64,000 nt of DNA from Aestuariibaculum sp. M13 (lineage in GTDB: Bacteria; Bacteroidota; Bacteroidia; Flavobacteriales; Flavobacteriaceae), in assembly GCF_024723255.1 (NCBI RefSeq), contig NZ_JANIAC010000001.1:1007548-1071547 (forward strand), given 5' to 3'. Both the position numbers and the translations under genes were made by a program. Below the pieces are notes generated by a model. The model saw only the letters and a program-made list of their open reading frames with translations, was not told where the DNA came from and searched no databases. This document shows, one piece after another, positions 42,525 through 52,008 of the stretch; position 1 is the first letter of the stretch; each line of letters begins with the position of its first letter.

Positions 42525-44141
42525 TTAAAACGCGTAGCGTTGTGGTCCTCCACGACGAATTTCTTCACTACAATGCATTTCAAACTTTTTAAAGTTTTCT
42601 CGAAACGCATTACTTAGTTTAAATGCCGTTGTATAATATTTTTCATCATCATTCCATGTTGCTCTAGGACTTAACACCGATGTTGGCACACCAGGACAAG
42701 ATCTTGGTTGCGCCACTCCGAATACTGAATGAATATGATAATCGTCGTAGTTATATAATCCTAAATCGCCATTTAATACAGCATTAATCATAGCACGTGT
42801 ATACTTTAATTTCATGCGTGTACCCACACCATAAGGACCACCTGTCCAACCTGTATTTACTAACCATACGTTGACTCCGGATTCTGTCATTTTAGCACTT
42901 AACATCTCTGCATATTTTGCAGGATGTAACGGCATAAATGGCGCACCAAAACAAGCTGAAAATGATGGCTGAGGCTCTACAACACCAGCTTCTGTTCCAG
43001 CTACTTTTGCGGTGTAACCCGAAATAAAATGGTAAGCGGCCTGAGCCGGTGTTAACTTAGAAATTGGAGGCAATACCCCAAAAGCATCAGCTGTTAAAAA
43101 GAATATATTTTTAGGGTTCTTCCCAATTGAAGGCTCCTGAATATTTTCAATATGATTTAACGGGTAACTTACCCTTGTATTTTGAGTGATAGAGGTATCT
43201 TCAAAAATGACATTCTTATCTGCATCAAGAATCACGTTTTCAAGAATGGCTCCTTTTTTAATGGCATCGTAAATTTCAGGTTCGTTCTCTCTCGACAGGT
43301 TAATGACCTTAGCATAACAACCACCTTCAAAATTAAACACTGTATTTTCAGCGGTCCAACCGTGCTCATCATCTCCAATTAAACTGCGGTTAGGATCTGT
43401 AGACAATGTGGTTTTACCTGTACCCGATAATCCAAAGAAAATAGCTGTATCTCCATCTCTTCCAACATTTGCGCTACAGTGCATTGGCAAAGTGTTTTTA
43501 TAAACCGGAAGGATAAAATTCAGAGCTGAGAAAATTCCCTTTTTAATTTCTCCCGTATACCCCGTACCTCCAATTAATGCAATTTTTCTCGTGAAATTTA
43601 AAATGGCAAAATTGTGTTGTCTTGTCCCATCTACTTCCGGATTTGCCATAAAACCTGGCGCATTAACAATCGTCCATTCCGGATCGAAACCAACTAATTC
43701 CTCTTCAGTAGGTCTTAAAAACATGTTATAAGCAAACTGGTTGCTCCATGGATACTCATTAATAACACGAATATTTAATTTATAATCTTCATCGGCACAA
43801 GCATAACTATCTCTAACAAACACCTCTTTGTTTGATAAATAATCTGTTACCTTATCGTATAAAGCATCAAACTTATCCTCTTCAAATGGAATGTTGATAT
43901 CACCCCACCAAACGCGATCGCGTGTCACATCGTCTTTAACTATAAATCTGTCCTTAGGTGAGCGTCCTGTAAACTCTCCGGTATTAACAGCCAAAGCTCC
44001 TGAAGACGCTTCAATAGCTTGACCTTTCTCAATAGCTATTTCATGCAACTCATCTGGCGTTAATTGATACCTTACATCGGCATTTTTAATTCCATATTTC
44101 TCCAACGAAATCGTTTTCGTAATTTGACTATAGTTTTCCAT
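42525..44141 (-). CDS. pckA: ATP-dependent phosphoenolpyruvate carboxykinase
   Basis: A 538-residue enzyme with NTGEFTGRSPKDRFIV (PEP/oxaloacetate binding), the kinase-1a P-loop FGLSGTGKTTLS (about 236-247), metal site LIGDDEHGW, and a C-terminal TGWTGGPYGVG. It converts oxaloacetate and ATP to PEP, the entry to gluconeogenesis. A TAGTTTTG box (44168-44175) lies 27 bp upstream. Confidence 0.97.
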   Translation of the reverse strand: MENYSQITKTISLEKYGIKNADVRYQLTPDELHEIAIEKGQAIEASSGALAVNTGEFTGRSPKDRFIVKDDVTRDRVWWGDINIPFEEDKFDALYDKVTDYLSNKEVFVRDSYACADEDYKLNIRVINEYPWSNQFAYNMFLRPTEEELVGFDPEWTIVNAPGFMANPEVDGTRQHNFAILNFTRKIALIGGTGYTGEIKKGIFSALNFILPVYKNTLPMHCSANVGRDGDTAIFFGLSGTGKTTLSTDPNRSLIGDDEHGWTAENTVFNFEGGCYAKVINLSRENEPEIYDAIKKGAILENVILDADKNVIFEDTSITQNTRVSYPLNHIENIQEPSIGKNPKNIFFLTADAFGVLPPISKLTPAQAAYHFISGYTAKVAGTEAGVVEPQPSFSACFGAPFMPLHPAKYAEMLSAKMTESGVNVWLVNTGWTGGPYGVGTRMKLKYTRAMINAVLNGDLGLYNYDDYHIHSVFGVAQPRSCPGVPTSVLSPRATWNDDEKYYTTAFKLSNAFRENFKKFEMHCSEEIRRGGPQRYAF

Positions 44142-44167
44142 AGTTTAGTTTAAAATTATTTACTTGA

Positions 44168-44175
44168 CAAAACTA
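44168..44175 (-). promoter_or_regulatory. -7 box of pckA
   Basis: TAGTTTTG on the minus strand, 27 bp before the ATG; no clear -33 box. Confidence 0.45.
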
Positions 44176-44213
44176 ATACAATATTTTTTAACTATTCTTG
44201 ATTTTAAGATCTT

Positions 44214-44600
44214 TTAATAATTATTTTTTACGAAATTAATAATCATATAAATCCAAGCACTTATTAAGAAAAGTCCTCCTATTGGCGTTACAAATCCAAT
44301 GGTTTTAAAGTCGAAAGCAGTTAAGGCATTTGTCGCTAAAGCATAAATAGAACCTGAAAATAAAATGACACCAATGAGCACTAAATAAAAGAGGATATTT
44401 TTGGCCTTTTCTTGCACTTTTGGAACAATACCTACAAATAGTAATAAAAATGCATGATACATCTGGTAACGTACACCTGTCTCAAAAGTATTTACGGCTT
44501 CAACAGAAACCAAAGATTTCAATCCATGAGCACCAAAAGCACCAAGAATAACACTCAACACTCCCAAAACCGCCCCAGTAATTAATATTCGTTTGTTCAT
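44214..44600 (-). CDS. DUF423 membrane protein
   Basis: A 128-residue inner-membrane protein with four helices. ITGAVLGVLSVILGAFGAHGLK is the DUF423 N-terminal signature, then YHAFLLLFVG, GSIYALA and TPIGGLFLISAW. The function is unknown. It is upstream of pckA on the same strand (72-bp gap). Confidence 0.9.
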   Translation of the reverse strand: MNKRILITGAVLGVLSVILGAFGAHGLKSLVSVEAVNTFETGVRYQMYHAFLLLFVGIVPKVQEKAKNILFYLVLIGVILFSGSIYALATNALTAFDFKTIGFVTPIGGLFLISAWIYMIINFVKNNY

Positions 44601-44679
44601 ATCAAAATTCTATTTTTTAAATAAATACGTTTTGTATTCACTAAATTAGTCCGTACAAAATTACTCAACTAAACTCATT

Positions 44680-46044
44680 ATGCGAAACATATTAATCATT
44701 GGTTTAGGTAAATCTACCTCCTATCTACTTAAATATTTATTAGACAAATCGGAAGTTGAAAACCTCCACATTACCATAGGCGATTTAAACACCGAACTTG
44801 CAAAAAACATAGTCGGTTCTCATAAAAATGTCGACATAATTGAGTTAGATATTTTCAATGAAGTAGCTCGCAAAGAAGCCATAGAAAATGCAGACATTGT
44901 TATTTCCATGCTTCCGGCACGTTTTCATATAGAGGTTGCCAAAGACTGCATTAAAATGAATAAAAATATGGTAACGGCCTCTTACATCAGCCCTGAAATG
45001 CAGGCTTTAGATAATGAAGTTAAGCAGAAAGGTCTGATTTTCATGAATGAAATTGGAGTAGATCCTGGTATTGACCATATGAGTGCCATGCAGGTCATTG
45101 ATCGTATTCGTGCTAAAGGTGGGAAAATGATTTTATTTGAATCCTTCACCGGCGGTTTAGTCGCTCCGGAAAGCGACAATAACCTTTGGAACTATAAGTT
45201 TACCTGGAACCCCAGAAATGTAGTAACTGCTGGTCAAGGTGGTGCTGCAAAATTTCTTCAGGAAGGCACCTATAAATATATTCCATATAATCGTTTATTC
45301 CGTCGCACCGAATTTATTGATATTGAGAATTTCGGCAGATTTGAAGTTTACGCCAACCGTGATTCCTTAAAATATCAAAGTGTTTATGGTTTAAATGACA
45401 TTAAAACCTTATACCGAGGCACCATTCGCCGGGTTGGTTTTAGTCGCGCCTGGAATATTTTTGTAGCCTTAGGAATGACCGATGACAGCTACACGATAGA
45501 CGACAGCGAACATATGAGCTATCGTGATTTTATAAACGCCTTTTTACCTTACAGCCCAACCGATTCGGTAGAATTAAAACTTCGTCATCAATTAAAAATT
45601 GATCAGGATGATATTATGTGGGATAAACTTGTTGAATTAGATATTTTCAGTAACACTAAAAAAGTAGAACTGAAAAAATCAACACCTGCCCAAATTCTCC
45701 AAAAAATATTAATGGACAGTTGGACCTTAGATCAAGACGACAAAGACATGATTGTCATGTACCACAAATTTGGCTATGAACTAGATGGTGAAAAACACCA
45801 GATAGATTCCAGCATGGTTGTTTTAGGTGAAAATCAAACCTATACGGCTATGGCTAAAACCGTTGGCTTACCAGTTGCCATTGCTACATTAGCCATATTG
45901 AATGGAAAAATTAAAACACCCGGAGTTCAAATACCTATTACTAAAGAAGTATACACTCCTATTTTAAAAGAACTGGAAGCCTATGGTATTCATTTTAATG
46001 AAGAAATCGTTCCTTATTTCGGCTATAACCCTTTAAACATATAA
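44680..46044 (+). CDS. Saccharopine dehydrogenase family protein
   Basis: A 454-residue protein with a Rossmann motif IIGLGKSTSYLLKYL (GxGxxx). The saccharopine dehydrogenase fold includes SMLPARFHIEVAKDCI, MNEIGVDPGIDHM and SFTGGLVAPESDNNLWNYKFTWNPRNVV, the signature of saccharopine dehydrogenase (glutamate-forming). It would split saccharopine into glutamate and aminoadipate semialdehyde. It is followed by an Lrp regulator 61 bp downstream. With gcdH at 16410 this suggests Lys breakdown. Confidence 0.88.
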   Translation: MRNILIIGLGKSTSYLLKYLLDKSEVENLHITIGDLNTELAKNIVGSHKNVDIIELDIFNEVARKEAIENADIVISMLPARFHIEVAKDCIKMNKNMVTASYISPEMQALDNEVKQKGLIFMNEIGVDPGIDHMSAMQVIDRIRAKGGKMILFESFTGGLVAPESDNNLWNYKFTWNPRNVVTAGQGGAAKFLQEGTYKYIPYNRLFRRTEFIDIENFGRFEVYANRDSLKYQSVYGLNDIKTLYRGTIRRVGFSRAWNIFVALGMTDDSYTIDDSEHMSYRDFINAFLPYSPTDSVELKLRHQLKIDQDDIMWDKLVELDIFSNTKKVELKKSTPAQILQKILMDSWTLDQDDKDMIVMYHKFGYELDGEKHQIDSSMVVLGENQTYTAMAKTVGLPVAIATLAILNGKIKTPGVQIPITKEVYTPILKELEAYGIHFNEEIVPYFGYNPLNI

Positions 46045-46105
46045 AACAGCTTTATTATTTCATTTTAAAACTAAATAATTACATTTATGTTCTAAACTAA
46101 AATGG

Positions 46106-46576
46106 ATGAAAGCAAAAAACAGAACCATTACTATTGACGGTATCGATAAAAAAATTTTAAGAGCTTTAACTACCGATGCCCGAACCCCCATTTTAGAAAT
46201 TGCACGAAATGTAGGCATTTCTGGAGCCGCTATTCATCAACGGTTACGAAAGTTAGAAAAAGCAAAACTTATTTCAGGTTCAAAGTTTATCCTTAACTCA
46301 AAAGTATTAGGATACAACACCATGGCGTTTGTTGGCATTTATTTAGATCACGCCATCAAAAACGAAGCGATTGTAAAAGCCTTAAAGCGCATTCCGGAAG
46401 TGCTCGAATGTCATTACACTACCGGTACCTACAACATATTTATAAAATTACTTTGTTTAGATAACGCCCACCTCATGCATTTATTAAACAATGATATACA
46501 AACTATTCCCGGAGTTTTGCAAACCGAATCCATGATTTCCCTTGATCAGCAAATCGACCGACAAATACAAATTTAA
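46106..46576 (+). CDS. Lrp/AsnC-family transcriptional regulator
   Basis: A 156-residue protein. The N-terminal HTH (residues 12-60) contains IDKKILRALTTDARTPILEI and GISGAAIHQRLRKLEKAKLI. The C-terminal RAM domain contains VKALKRIPEVLECHYTTGTYNIFIKL. The AsnC type senses amino acids. Its position after the saccharopine dehydrogenase gene suggests control of that gene by Lys or a related metabolite (inference). The 3' end overlaps the S37 peptidase gene by 4 bp. Confidence 0.92.
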   Translation: MKAKNRTITIDGIDKKILRALTTDARTPILEIARNVGISGAAIHQRLRKLEKAKLISGSKFILNSKVLGYNTMAFVGIYLDHAIKNEAIVKALKRIPEVLECHYTTGTYNIFIKLLCLDNAHLMHLLNNDIQTIPGVLQTESMISLDQQIDRQIQI

Positions 46577-47865
46577 TTTAGGCTTATACCTAACCAATCT
46601 TTAATTGTTTTATTAAAACGTTCTCTTTCCGATGTCGTAAAGTTTTTAATACGGGCATTTCCGTGGTGTTTCCCTTTTAAAACAAACCATTGTGAATCTA
46701 CAGCATCACTTTTAGGCACAGCTGTTGCCGACCAGGTATCATTTCCGCCGTAGATATAGATAAAATGATTGCCTTCAGTTTTTAACCATTCACCAATATC
46801 GGTTAACAATTCACCGCCTTTAAAATCAACTTTCATGTGATCTGGAGTAAAAGCCGCATGGGTGTTTTTATCTTTTGGTAAGGCTTTCAGCAACCCTTTA
46901 AAATCTTCAATTTCGTACCCGTAATACCCAAATTCTTCAGCAGATTGATAATAATGTGACGCGTATTTTTTCATGGTTTCATCTGAAAAGAACGTCACAT
47001 CGGCCACTTTTATTAAATGTTTCACCTTGTCTTCAATGGACGCATTTTTCGAGGGAATATCGTCACAATCAGAGCCCCATTGCCAGAATGAAAACGGGTA
47101 CTCTAAAACCGACAACTCAAAAGCCTGCTCATCATTAACGTAAGTATAATGTACATTTTGCCCTAAACTATAAAATTCAAGTAAAGGCAAAACTTCCTTT
47201 CTGTGCTTTAAAATATCTTTTTGAAAGTTCTCAATTTTATTTCGGCATTTGGCGGCACCAATGGTATCGAAAAATTTATAAATACGCTCGTCTTCAAAAC
47301 TGTTATTAATTGGCGCCACATAAGGCACACTAACAGTAACATCATTTGGATAAAAATAACGATAAAATATAGTGGTCGCGCCACCTTTACTAACACCTGT
47401 ACTCACCCATTTTCCTTTATAAATTTCTCCTAAAAGTTCTCTAATATGGTGTAAATCGGCCGTGGCTTGTTTTAAATTCAAATAGTCGTAATCTATACTT
47501 TCAGGTGAACTATCGCCGAAATAACGATGCTCGACATCAATTTGGTTGGCTTTTAAAATATCAGATAATTCGAAAACACTATTCTTGGCTTTGGTATATC
47601 CTTGAGTAATAATAACCGATGGCGCATCAAAACTTAAATGCGATAAATATACTTTTTGCTGAAAATACCCTTTTGATGCATCGGAGTGATCGATGGGCTG
47701 CTTCACTTTTAAAACATAAGCCGATTGGTAACCTTCGGGCGTATCAATTTTCTCAAAACTCACATCTGGAAGGTCGAAAAGTTGGGTTTCTAAATCGGCA
47801 TGTTGTGCCACGACCTGATTAAAAAAGGCTAAACAAAAGGCAAAAACTAAATTGTATATTTTCAT
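46573..47865 (-). CDS. Exported S37-family (PS-10-like) aminopeptidase
   Basis: This 430-residue protein has a signal peptide (LVFAFCLAFFNQVVAQ). The alpha/beta-hydrolase core contains VIITQGYTKAKN, EHRYFGDSSPE, and the nucleophile elbow GVSKGG with Ser159. A late acidic residue and His in KGKHHGNARIKNF could complete the triad. The segments match the PS-10 tripeptidyl aminopeptidase family (S37). It probably releases short peptides in the periplasm or outside the cell. Confidence 0.85.
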   Translation of the reverse strand: MKIYNLVFAFCLAFFNQVVAQHADLETQLFDLPDVSFEKIDTPEGYQSAYVLKVKQPIDHSDASKGYFQQKVYLSHLSFDAPSVIITQGYTKAKNSVFELSDILKANQIDVEHRYFGDSSPESIDYDYLNLKQATADLHHIRELLGEIYKGKWVSTGVSKGGATTIFYRYFYPNDVTVSVPYVAPINNSFEDERIYKFFDTIGAAKCRNKIENFQKDILKHRKEVLPLLEFYSLGQNVHYTYVNDEQAFELSVLEYPFSFWQWGSDCDDIPSKNASIEDKVKHLIKVADVTFFSDETMKKYASHYYQSAEEFGYYGYEIEDFKGLLKALPKDKNTHAAFTPDHMKVDFKGGELLTDIGEWLKTEGNHFIYIYGGNDTWSATAVPKSDAVDSQWFVLKGKHHGNARIKNFTTSERERFNKTIKDWLGISLN

Positions 47866-47952
47866 TATATAAATTGTTTTGATTGAAATGCTTGCTAAAA
47901 ATAACTAAAACTCTTGGGCTATCGGCTTACAAATTCATCTAATATGGGGTAC

Positions 47953-47986
47953 AAAAAAAGCCTGAGTAATTACTCAGGCTTTTTGT
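47953..47986 (-). terminator. Terminator of glyS
   Basis: Stem AAAAAGCCTGAGTAA/TTACTCAGGCTTTTT on the minus strand after glyS. Confidence 0.85.
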
Positions 47987-48012
47987 TTTATAAATTCTGA
48001 AGTATTTTCAGA

Positions 48013-49557
48013 TTATTTCATTTTTAATAACCAGTTACGAACATCAACTTCTTTCTTAATGATGTCGCGTAAATCTTCAATTTTAACACGCTCCTGCTCC
48101 ATAGAATCTCTATGACGAATAGTAACGGTGTTATCTTCTAAAGTATCGTGATCTACAGTGATACAGAATGGTGTTCCGTTAGCATCTTGTCTACGGTAAC
48201 GACGACCAACAGCATCTTTCTCATCGTAATCTACGTTGAAATCCCACTTTAAGTCGTCTACAATTTTACGAGCTACTTCAGGTAAACCATCCTTTTTAAC
48301 CAATGGTAAAATCGCTGCTTTTACTGGCGCTAATACACTTGGTAATTTAAGTACGGTTCTGGTTGTTCCGTTTTCTAATTCTTCTTCTTGTAATGAATTA
48401 GAGAAAACAGCTAAGAACATACGATCTAAACCAATTGAGGTTTCTAACACGTAAGGCACATAGCTTTTATTTTCTTCCGGGTCGAAATACTGTAATTTTT
48501 TACCAGAGAATTTTTCGTGCTGAGATAAATCGAAATCAGTTCTTGAATGAATTCCCTCTAATTCTTTAAATCCGAATGGGAATTTAAACTCGATATCGGC
48601 AGCAGCATCAGCATAATGCGCTAATTTCTCATGGTCATGGAAACGGTAGTTATCCTCACCCATTCCTAAACTTAAGTGCCACTTAAGTCTTGTTTCTTTC
48701 CAATGCTCGTACCACTCCTGTTGTGTTCCTGGTTTAATGAAAAATTGCATTTCCATTTGCTCGAACTCACGCATTCTAAAAATGAATTGTCTTGCGACAA
48801 TCTCGTTTCTGAATGCTTTACCAGTTTGAGCAATACCAAACGGTATTTTCATACGTCCGGTTTTTTGAACGTTTAAAAAGTTTACGAAAATACCCTGAGC
48901 TGTTTCCGGACGTAAATATAAGTCCATTGCGTTCTCTGCTGAAGCGCCTAACTTGGTTCCGAACATTAAGTTGAATTGCTTTACGTCTGTCCAGTTTTTA
49001 CTTCCTGTTAACGGATCAGCAATTTCTAACTCTTCTATTAACGCTTTCACATCGGCCAAATCTTCATTTTCTAAAGATTTTGCCATACGAGAAAGAATAG
49101 TAGTTATTTGCTCCTGGTATCCTAAAACACGAGCATTTGTAGAAACAAATTCTTCTTTATTGAAAGCATCGCCAAAACGTTTAGCCGCTTTAGCAACTTC
49201 TTTATCTATTTTAGCTTCAATTTTAGCACAGTAGTCTTCAATTAAAACATCGGCGCGGTAACGCTTTTTAGAATCTTTATTATCAATTAAGGGATCGTTA
49301 AAGGCATCAACGTGACCTGAAGCTTTCCATGTGGTTGGATGCATAAAAATAGCAGCATCAATACCTACTATATTTTCATTCATCTGCACCATAGCTTTCC
49401 ACCAGTAATCGCGAATGTTTTTCTTTAATTCTGCACCATTTTGTGCGTAGTCATAAACCGCACTTAATCCGTCGTAGATTTCACTACTCTGAAACACGTA
49501 ACCATACTCCTTTGCGTGAGAGATTACTTTTTTAAATTGATCATCTTGATTTGCCAT
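48013..49557 (-). CDS. glyS: Glycyl-tRNA synthetase (dimeric type)
   Basis: A 514-residue class II synthetase. It has MFGTKLGASAENAMDLYLRPETAQGIFVNF (motif 2 approach and anticodon-independent signature), RNEIVARQFIFRMREFEQMEMQFF (motif 2), ETSIGLDRMFLAV (motif 3) and a C-terminal anticodon-binding domain (VDYDEKDAVGRRYRRQDANGTPFC). It is the alpha2 type found in Bacteroidota. The N-terminus MANQDDQFKKVISHAKEYGY agrees with relatives, so the ATG at 49557 is right. A TATTTTTG box at 49562-49569 lies only 5 bp from it. Confidence 0.97.
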   Translation of the reverse strand: MANQDDQFKKVISHAKEYGYVFQSSEIYDGLSAVYDYAQNGAELKKNIRDYWWKAMVQMNENIVGIDAAIFMHPTTWKASGHVDAFNDPLIDNKDSKKRYRADVLIEDYCAKIEAKIDKEVAKAAKRFGDAFNKEEFVSTNARVLGYQEQITTILSRMAKSLENEDLADVKALIEELEIADPLTGSKNWTDVKQFNLMFGTKLGASAENAMDLYLRPETAQGIFVNFLNVQKTGRMKIPFGIAQTGKAFRNEIVARQFIFRMREFEQMEMQFFIKPGTQQEWYEHWKETRLKWHLSLGMGEDNYRFHDHEKLAHYADAAADIEFKFPFGFKELEGIHSRTDFDLSQHEKFSGKKLQYFDPEENKSYVPYVLETSIGLDRMFLAVFSNSLQEEELENGTTRTVLKLPSVLAPVKAAILPLVKKDGLPEVARKIVDDLKWDFNVDYDEKDAVGRRYRRQDANGTPFCITVDHDTLEDNTVTIRHRDSMEQERVKIEDLRDIIKKEVDVRNWLLKMK

Positions 49558-49561
49558 GCTG

Positions 49562-49569
49562 CAAAAATA
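49562..49569 (-). promoter_or_regulatory. -7 box very close to the glyS start
   Basis: TATTTTTG on the minus strand ends 5 bp before the ATG. The predicted start of transcription is at or next to the ATG, which would give a leaderless mRNA. No alternative box was noticed nearby. Confidence 0.4.
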
Positions 49570-49667
49570 AAAAACCGCTGCTAACTAAGAGAATTCTTCA
49601 TTAAAAATTAAGCGTGCAATACATTAATTTTTTGTTTAAGTTTATAGAACCCATTTTTTCGCAATCA

Positions 49668-50345
49668 ATGTTTCAATCTGTTATCAATTTATTATTCCCG
49701 AAAGTGTGCTATGCATGCCTGAACACTTTGAATGATAACGAGGAAACCATTTGTATAACCTGCAGACACGATTTACCTGTTACTAATTTTCATATCAATA
49801 ATGCCGATACGGTTAAAAAAGTCCTTTATGGAAGGGCAAATATTGAACACGCTACGGCCCTTTTCAGATTTGAAAAGAAAGGCCCTGTTCAGCATCTCAT
49901 TCACGGGTTAAAATACAAAGGTTACGAAACTATAGGAATTATTTTAGGTGATTGGCTAGGCGGAGAACTTAAAACACTAAAGCAATATGAAAATATTGAT
50001 GTCGTTATTCCAGTACCATTACACAAAAAGAAATTAAAAAAGCGCGGTTACAATCAGGTTGCAAAATTCGGACAACATATTGCTGAAGCGTTACATTGCG
50101 ATTATCATGACGATGTTTTAGTAAAAGTCACCAATACCTCATCTCAAGTCAATAAAATACGGTTTGCCCGATGGAATAACAATAATGAACTTTTTAAACT
50201 GAACGATCCCAAACGCATAGAAAACAAACATATTTTACTGGTGGACGACTTGATTACTACCGGTGCAACTTTAGAAGCCTGTATTAACGTCTTGAATCAG
50301 GCTAAGAATATAAAAATAAGCATTGCCACCATGGCAATAGCCTAA
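49668..50345 (+). CDS. ComF-family phosphoribosyltransferase-like protein
   Basis: 225 residues from the ATG at 49668; a GTG at 49614 would add 18 residues. The N-terminal zinc-ribbon has Cys pairs in KVCYAC and ICITCRHDL. ComF signatures are LIHGLKYKGYETIG and VIPVPLHKKKLKKRGYNQ. The PRPP-binding loop HILLVDDLITTGAT is near residues 190-205. Homologues act in DNA uptake or are stand-alone; no other com genes are nearby. Confidence 0.9.
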   Translation: MFQSVINLLFPKVCYACLNTLNDNEETICITCRHDLPVTNFHINNADTVKKVLYGRANIEHATALFRFEKKGPVQHLIHGLKYKGYETIGIILGDWLGGELKTLKQYENIDVVIPVPLHKKKLKKRGYNQVAKFGQHIAEALHCDYHDDVLVKVTNTSSQVNKIRFARWNNNNELFKLNDPKRIENKHILLVDDLITTGATLEACINVLNQAKNIKISIATMAIA

Positions 50346-50403
50346 ACAGTTAGTCGTTATATCTTTAAAATTATGTAGGTTTGCTAAAAATTTAAAACAG
50401 GTA

Positions 50404-52008
50404 ATGAACAAAACGTTTTCAAATGTTATTTTAATGGCCTTAATAGGCTTGGTGTTGGCTAACTGTGCGAATCGTGGAACTCCCGACGGAGGTCCAAAAG
50501 ACGAAACACCACCACAAATTATAAAATCTTCACCTGAAAACTATACTACCAATTTTAAAAGCAACGAAATCAAAATTTATTTTGACGAATACATCAAAAT
50601 AAAAGATTTACAGAAACAGCTTATTATTTCGCCTCCTATGGAATATCAACCAGAGGTAACCCCACAAGGTGGTGCAAGTAAATTCATTACCATAAAAATT
50701 AAAGACACTTTAAAAGCCAATACAACCTACGCCTTTAATTTCGGAAATAGTATTACCGATAATAATGAAGGTAACCCATACCCATACTATCGTTATGTAT
50801 TTTCAACCGGGAGTTATATCGATTCGCTTTCTGTAAAAGGAAATATTATTGATGCTTTGAAAAGTAAACCTGAAACTTTTATTAATGTCGGACTTTATGA
50901 AGTAGACTCGACGTTTAACGATTCCATAGTTTATAACAAAGTACCAACATATATCACCAACACTTTAGATAGCGTAACGACTTTCAACATTGAAAATATA
51001 AAAGCAGGGAAATATCTTTTAATGGCGCTTAAAGACAATAATGGAGATAATAAATTTCAGCAAAAAACAGATCAAATCGGGTTTTACGACCATATCATAA
51101 CCGTACCTTCAGATTCAAGTTATACCCTAAAACTATTTAAAGAAACTCTTGATTTTAAAGCGACACGACCATTTATTGCTGCACAGCAAAAAATTGCTTT
51201 TGGTTATGAAGGTAAAGTTGAAGGAATGAAAATAAATGTTGCTTCTGAAGTTCCTTCGTACTTTGAACACCGCATTACCAAAGAAGAAAAGACAGACACA
51301 CTTAACTATTGGTACAGACCTAAGGTTGAAGTTGATTCTATTATTTTTAAAGTGTCGAATACCGATTATTCAAAAGACTATACAGTTAAAATTCGTCCAC
51401 AGGATAAAGATTCTTTAATTATAAAAAGTATTCCGGCTAATAGCATTTCAGAGACTTTTAAAATTAAAGGAAACATTCCTTTTGTAAATTTTGACACCTC
51501 AAAAGTAAACTTGATTGATAAGGATTCTGCCAAAGTAGAGTTCTCTACAAAATTAGATAGCCTAAACAACACCTATGCTATCGATTTTAAGAAAACTGAA
51601 GATAACAACTATAAAATTCAGATTCTCCCTGAAGCTTTAACCGATTTCTTCGACAACAAAAACATAGACACCCTAAATTACACGGTGAAAACCAAGAAAT
51701 CATCAGAATTTGGGTACGTGCGTTTTAATCTTGTTAACGCCAAATTACCGGTTATTATTCAGTTAACCACCGAAAAAGGGGAAGTTAAATACGAACAGGC
51801 TATTGCGAAAGCTGGCGCGGTTGATTTTGAAAATTTACCAGCAGGCATCTTTTATATCAGAGTCATTCACGATAGCAATGGCAACGGAATTTTCGATACC
51901 GGAAACTATTTAAAGAAATTACAACCTGAAGAAGTAAGCTTCTTTAAAGAAATAGAAATTAGAGCCGATTGGGGATTAGAAGAAACGTTAAATTTTACTG
52001 GAGAGTAA
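50404..52008 (+). CDS. Lipoprotein with N-terminal Ig-like (SbsA-type) domain
   Basis: This 534-residue protein has a lipoprotein signal (LMALIGLVLANC, Cys 21). Next is RGTPDGGPKDETPP, a stretch typical of a flavobacterial lipoprotein family. An Ig-like domain (IIKSSPENYTTNFKSNEIKIYFDEYI to TTYAFNFGNSITDNNEGN) follows, then beta-rich repeats such as LMALKDNNGDNKFQQKTDQIGFYD and IRVIHDSNGNGIFDTGNYLKKLQPE. Probably outer-membrane anchored. The 3' end overlaps the amidase gene by 14 bp. Confidence 0.85.
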   Translation: MNKTFSNVILMALIGLVLANCANRGTPDGGPKDETPPQIIKSSPENYTTNFKSNEIKIYFDEYIKIKDLQKQLIISPPMEYQPEVTPQGGASKFITIKIKDTLKANTTYAFNFGNSITDNNEGNPYPYYRYVFSTGSYIDSLSVKGNIIDALKSKPETFINVGLYEVDSTFNDSIVYNKVPTYITNTLDSVTTFNIENIKAGKYLLMALKDNNGDNKFQQKTDQIGFYDHIITVPSDSSYTLKLFKETLDFKATRPFIAAQQKIAFGYEGKVEGMKINVASEVPSYFEHRITKEEKTDTLNYWYRPKVEVDSIIFKVSNTDYSKDYTVKIRPQDKDSLIIKSIPANSISETFKIKGNIPFVNFDTSKVNLIDKDSAKVEFSTKLDSLNNTYAIDFKKTEDNNYKIQILPEALTDFFDNKNIDTLNYTVKTKKSSEFGYVRFNLVNAKLPVIIQLTTEKGEVKYEQAIAKAGAVDFENLPAGIFYIRVIHDSNGNGIFDTGNYLKKLQPEEVSFFKEIEIRADWGLEETLNFTGE

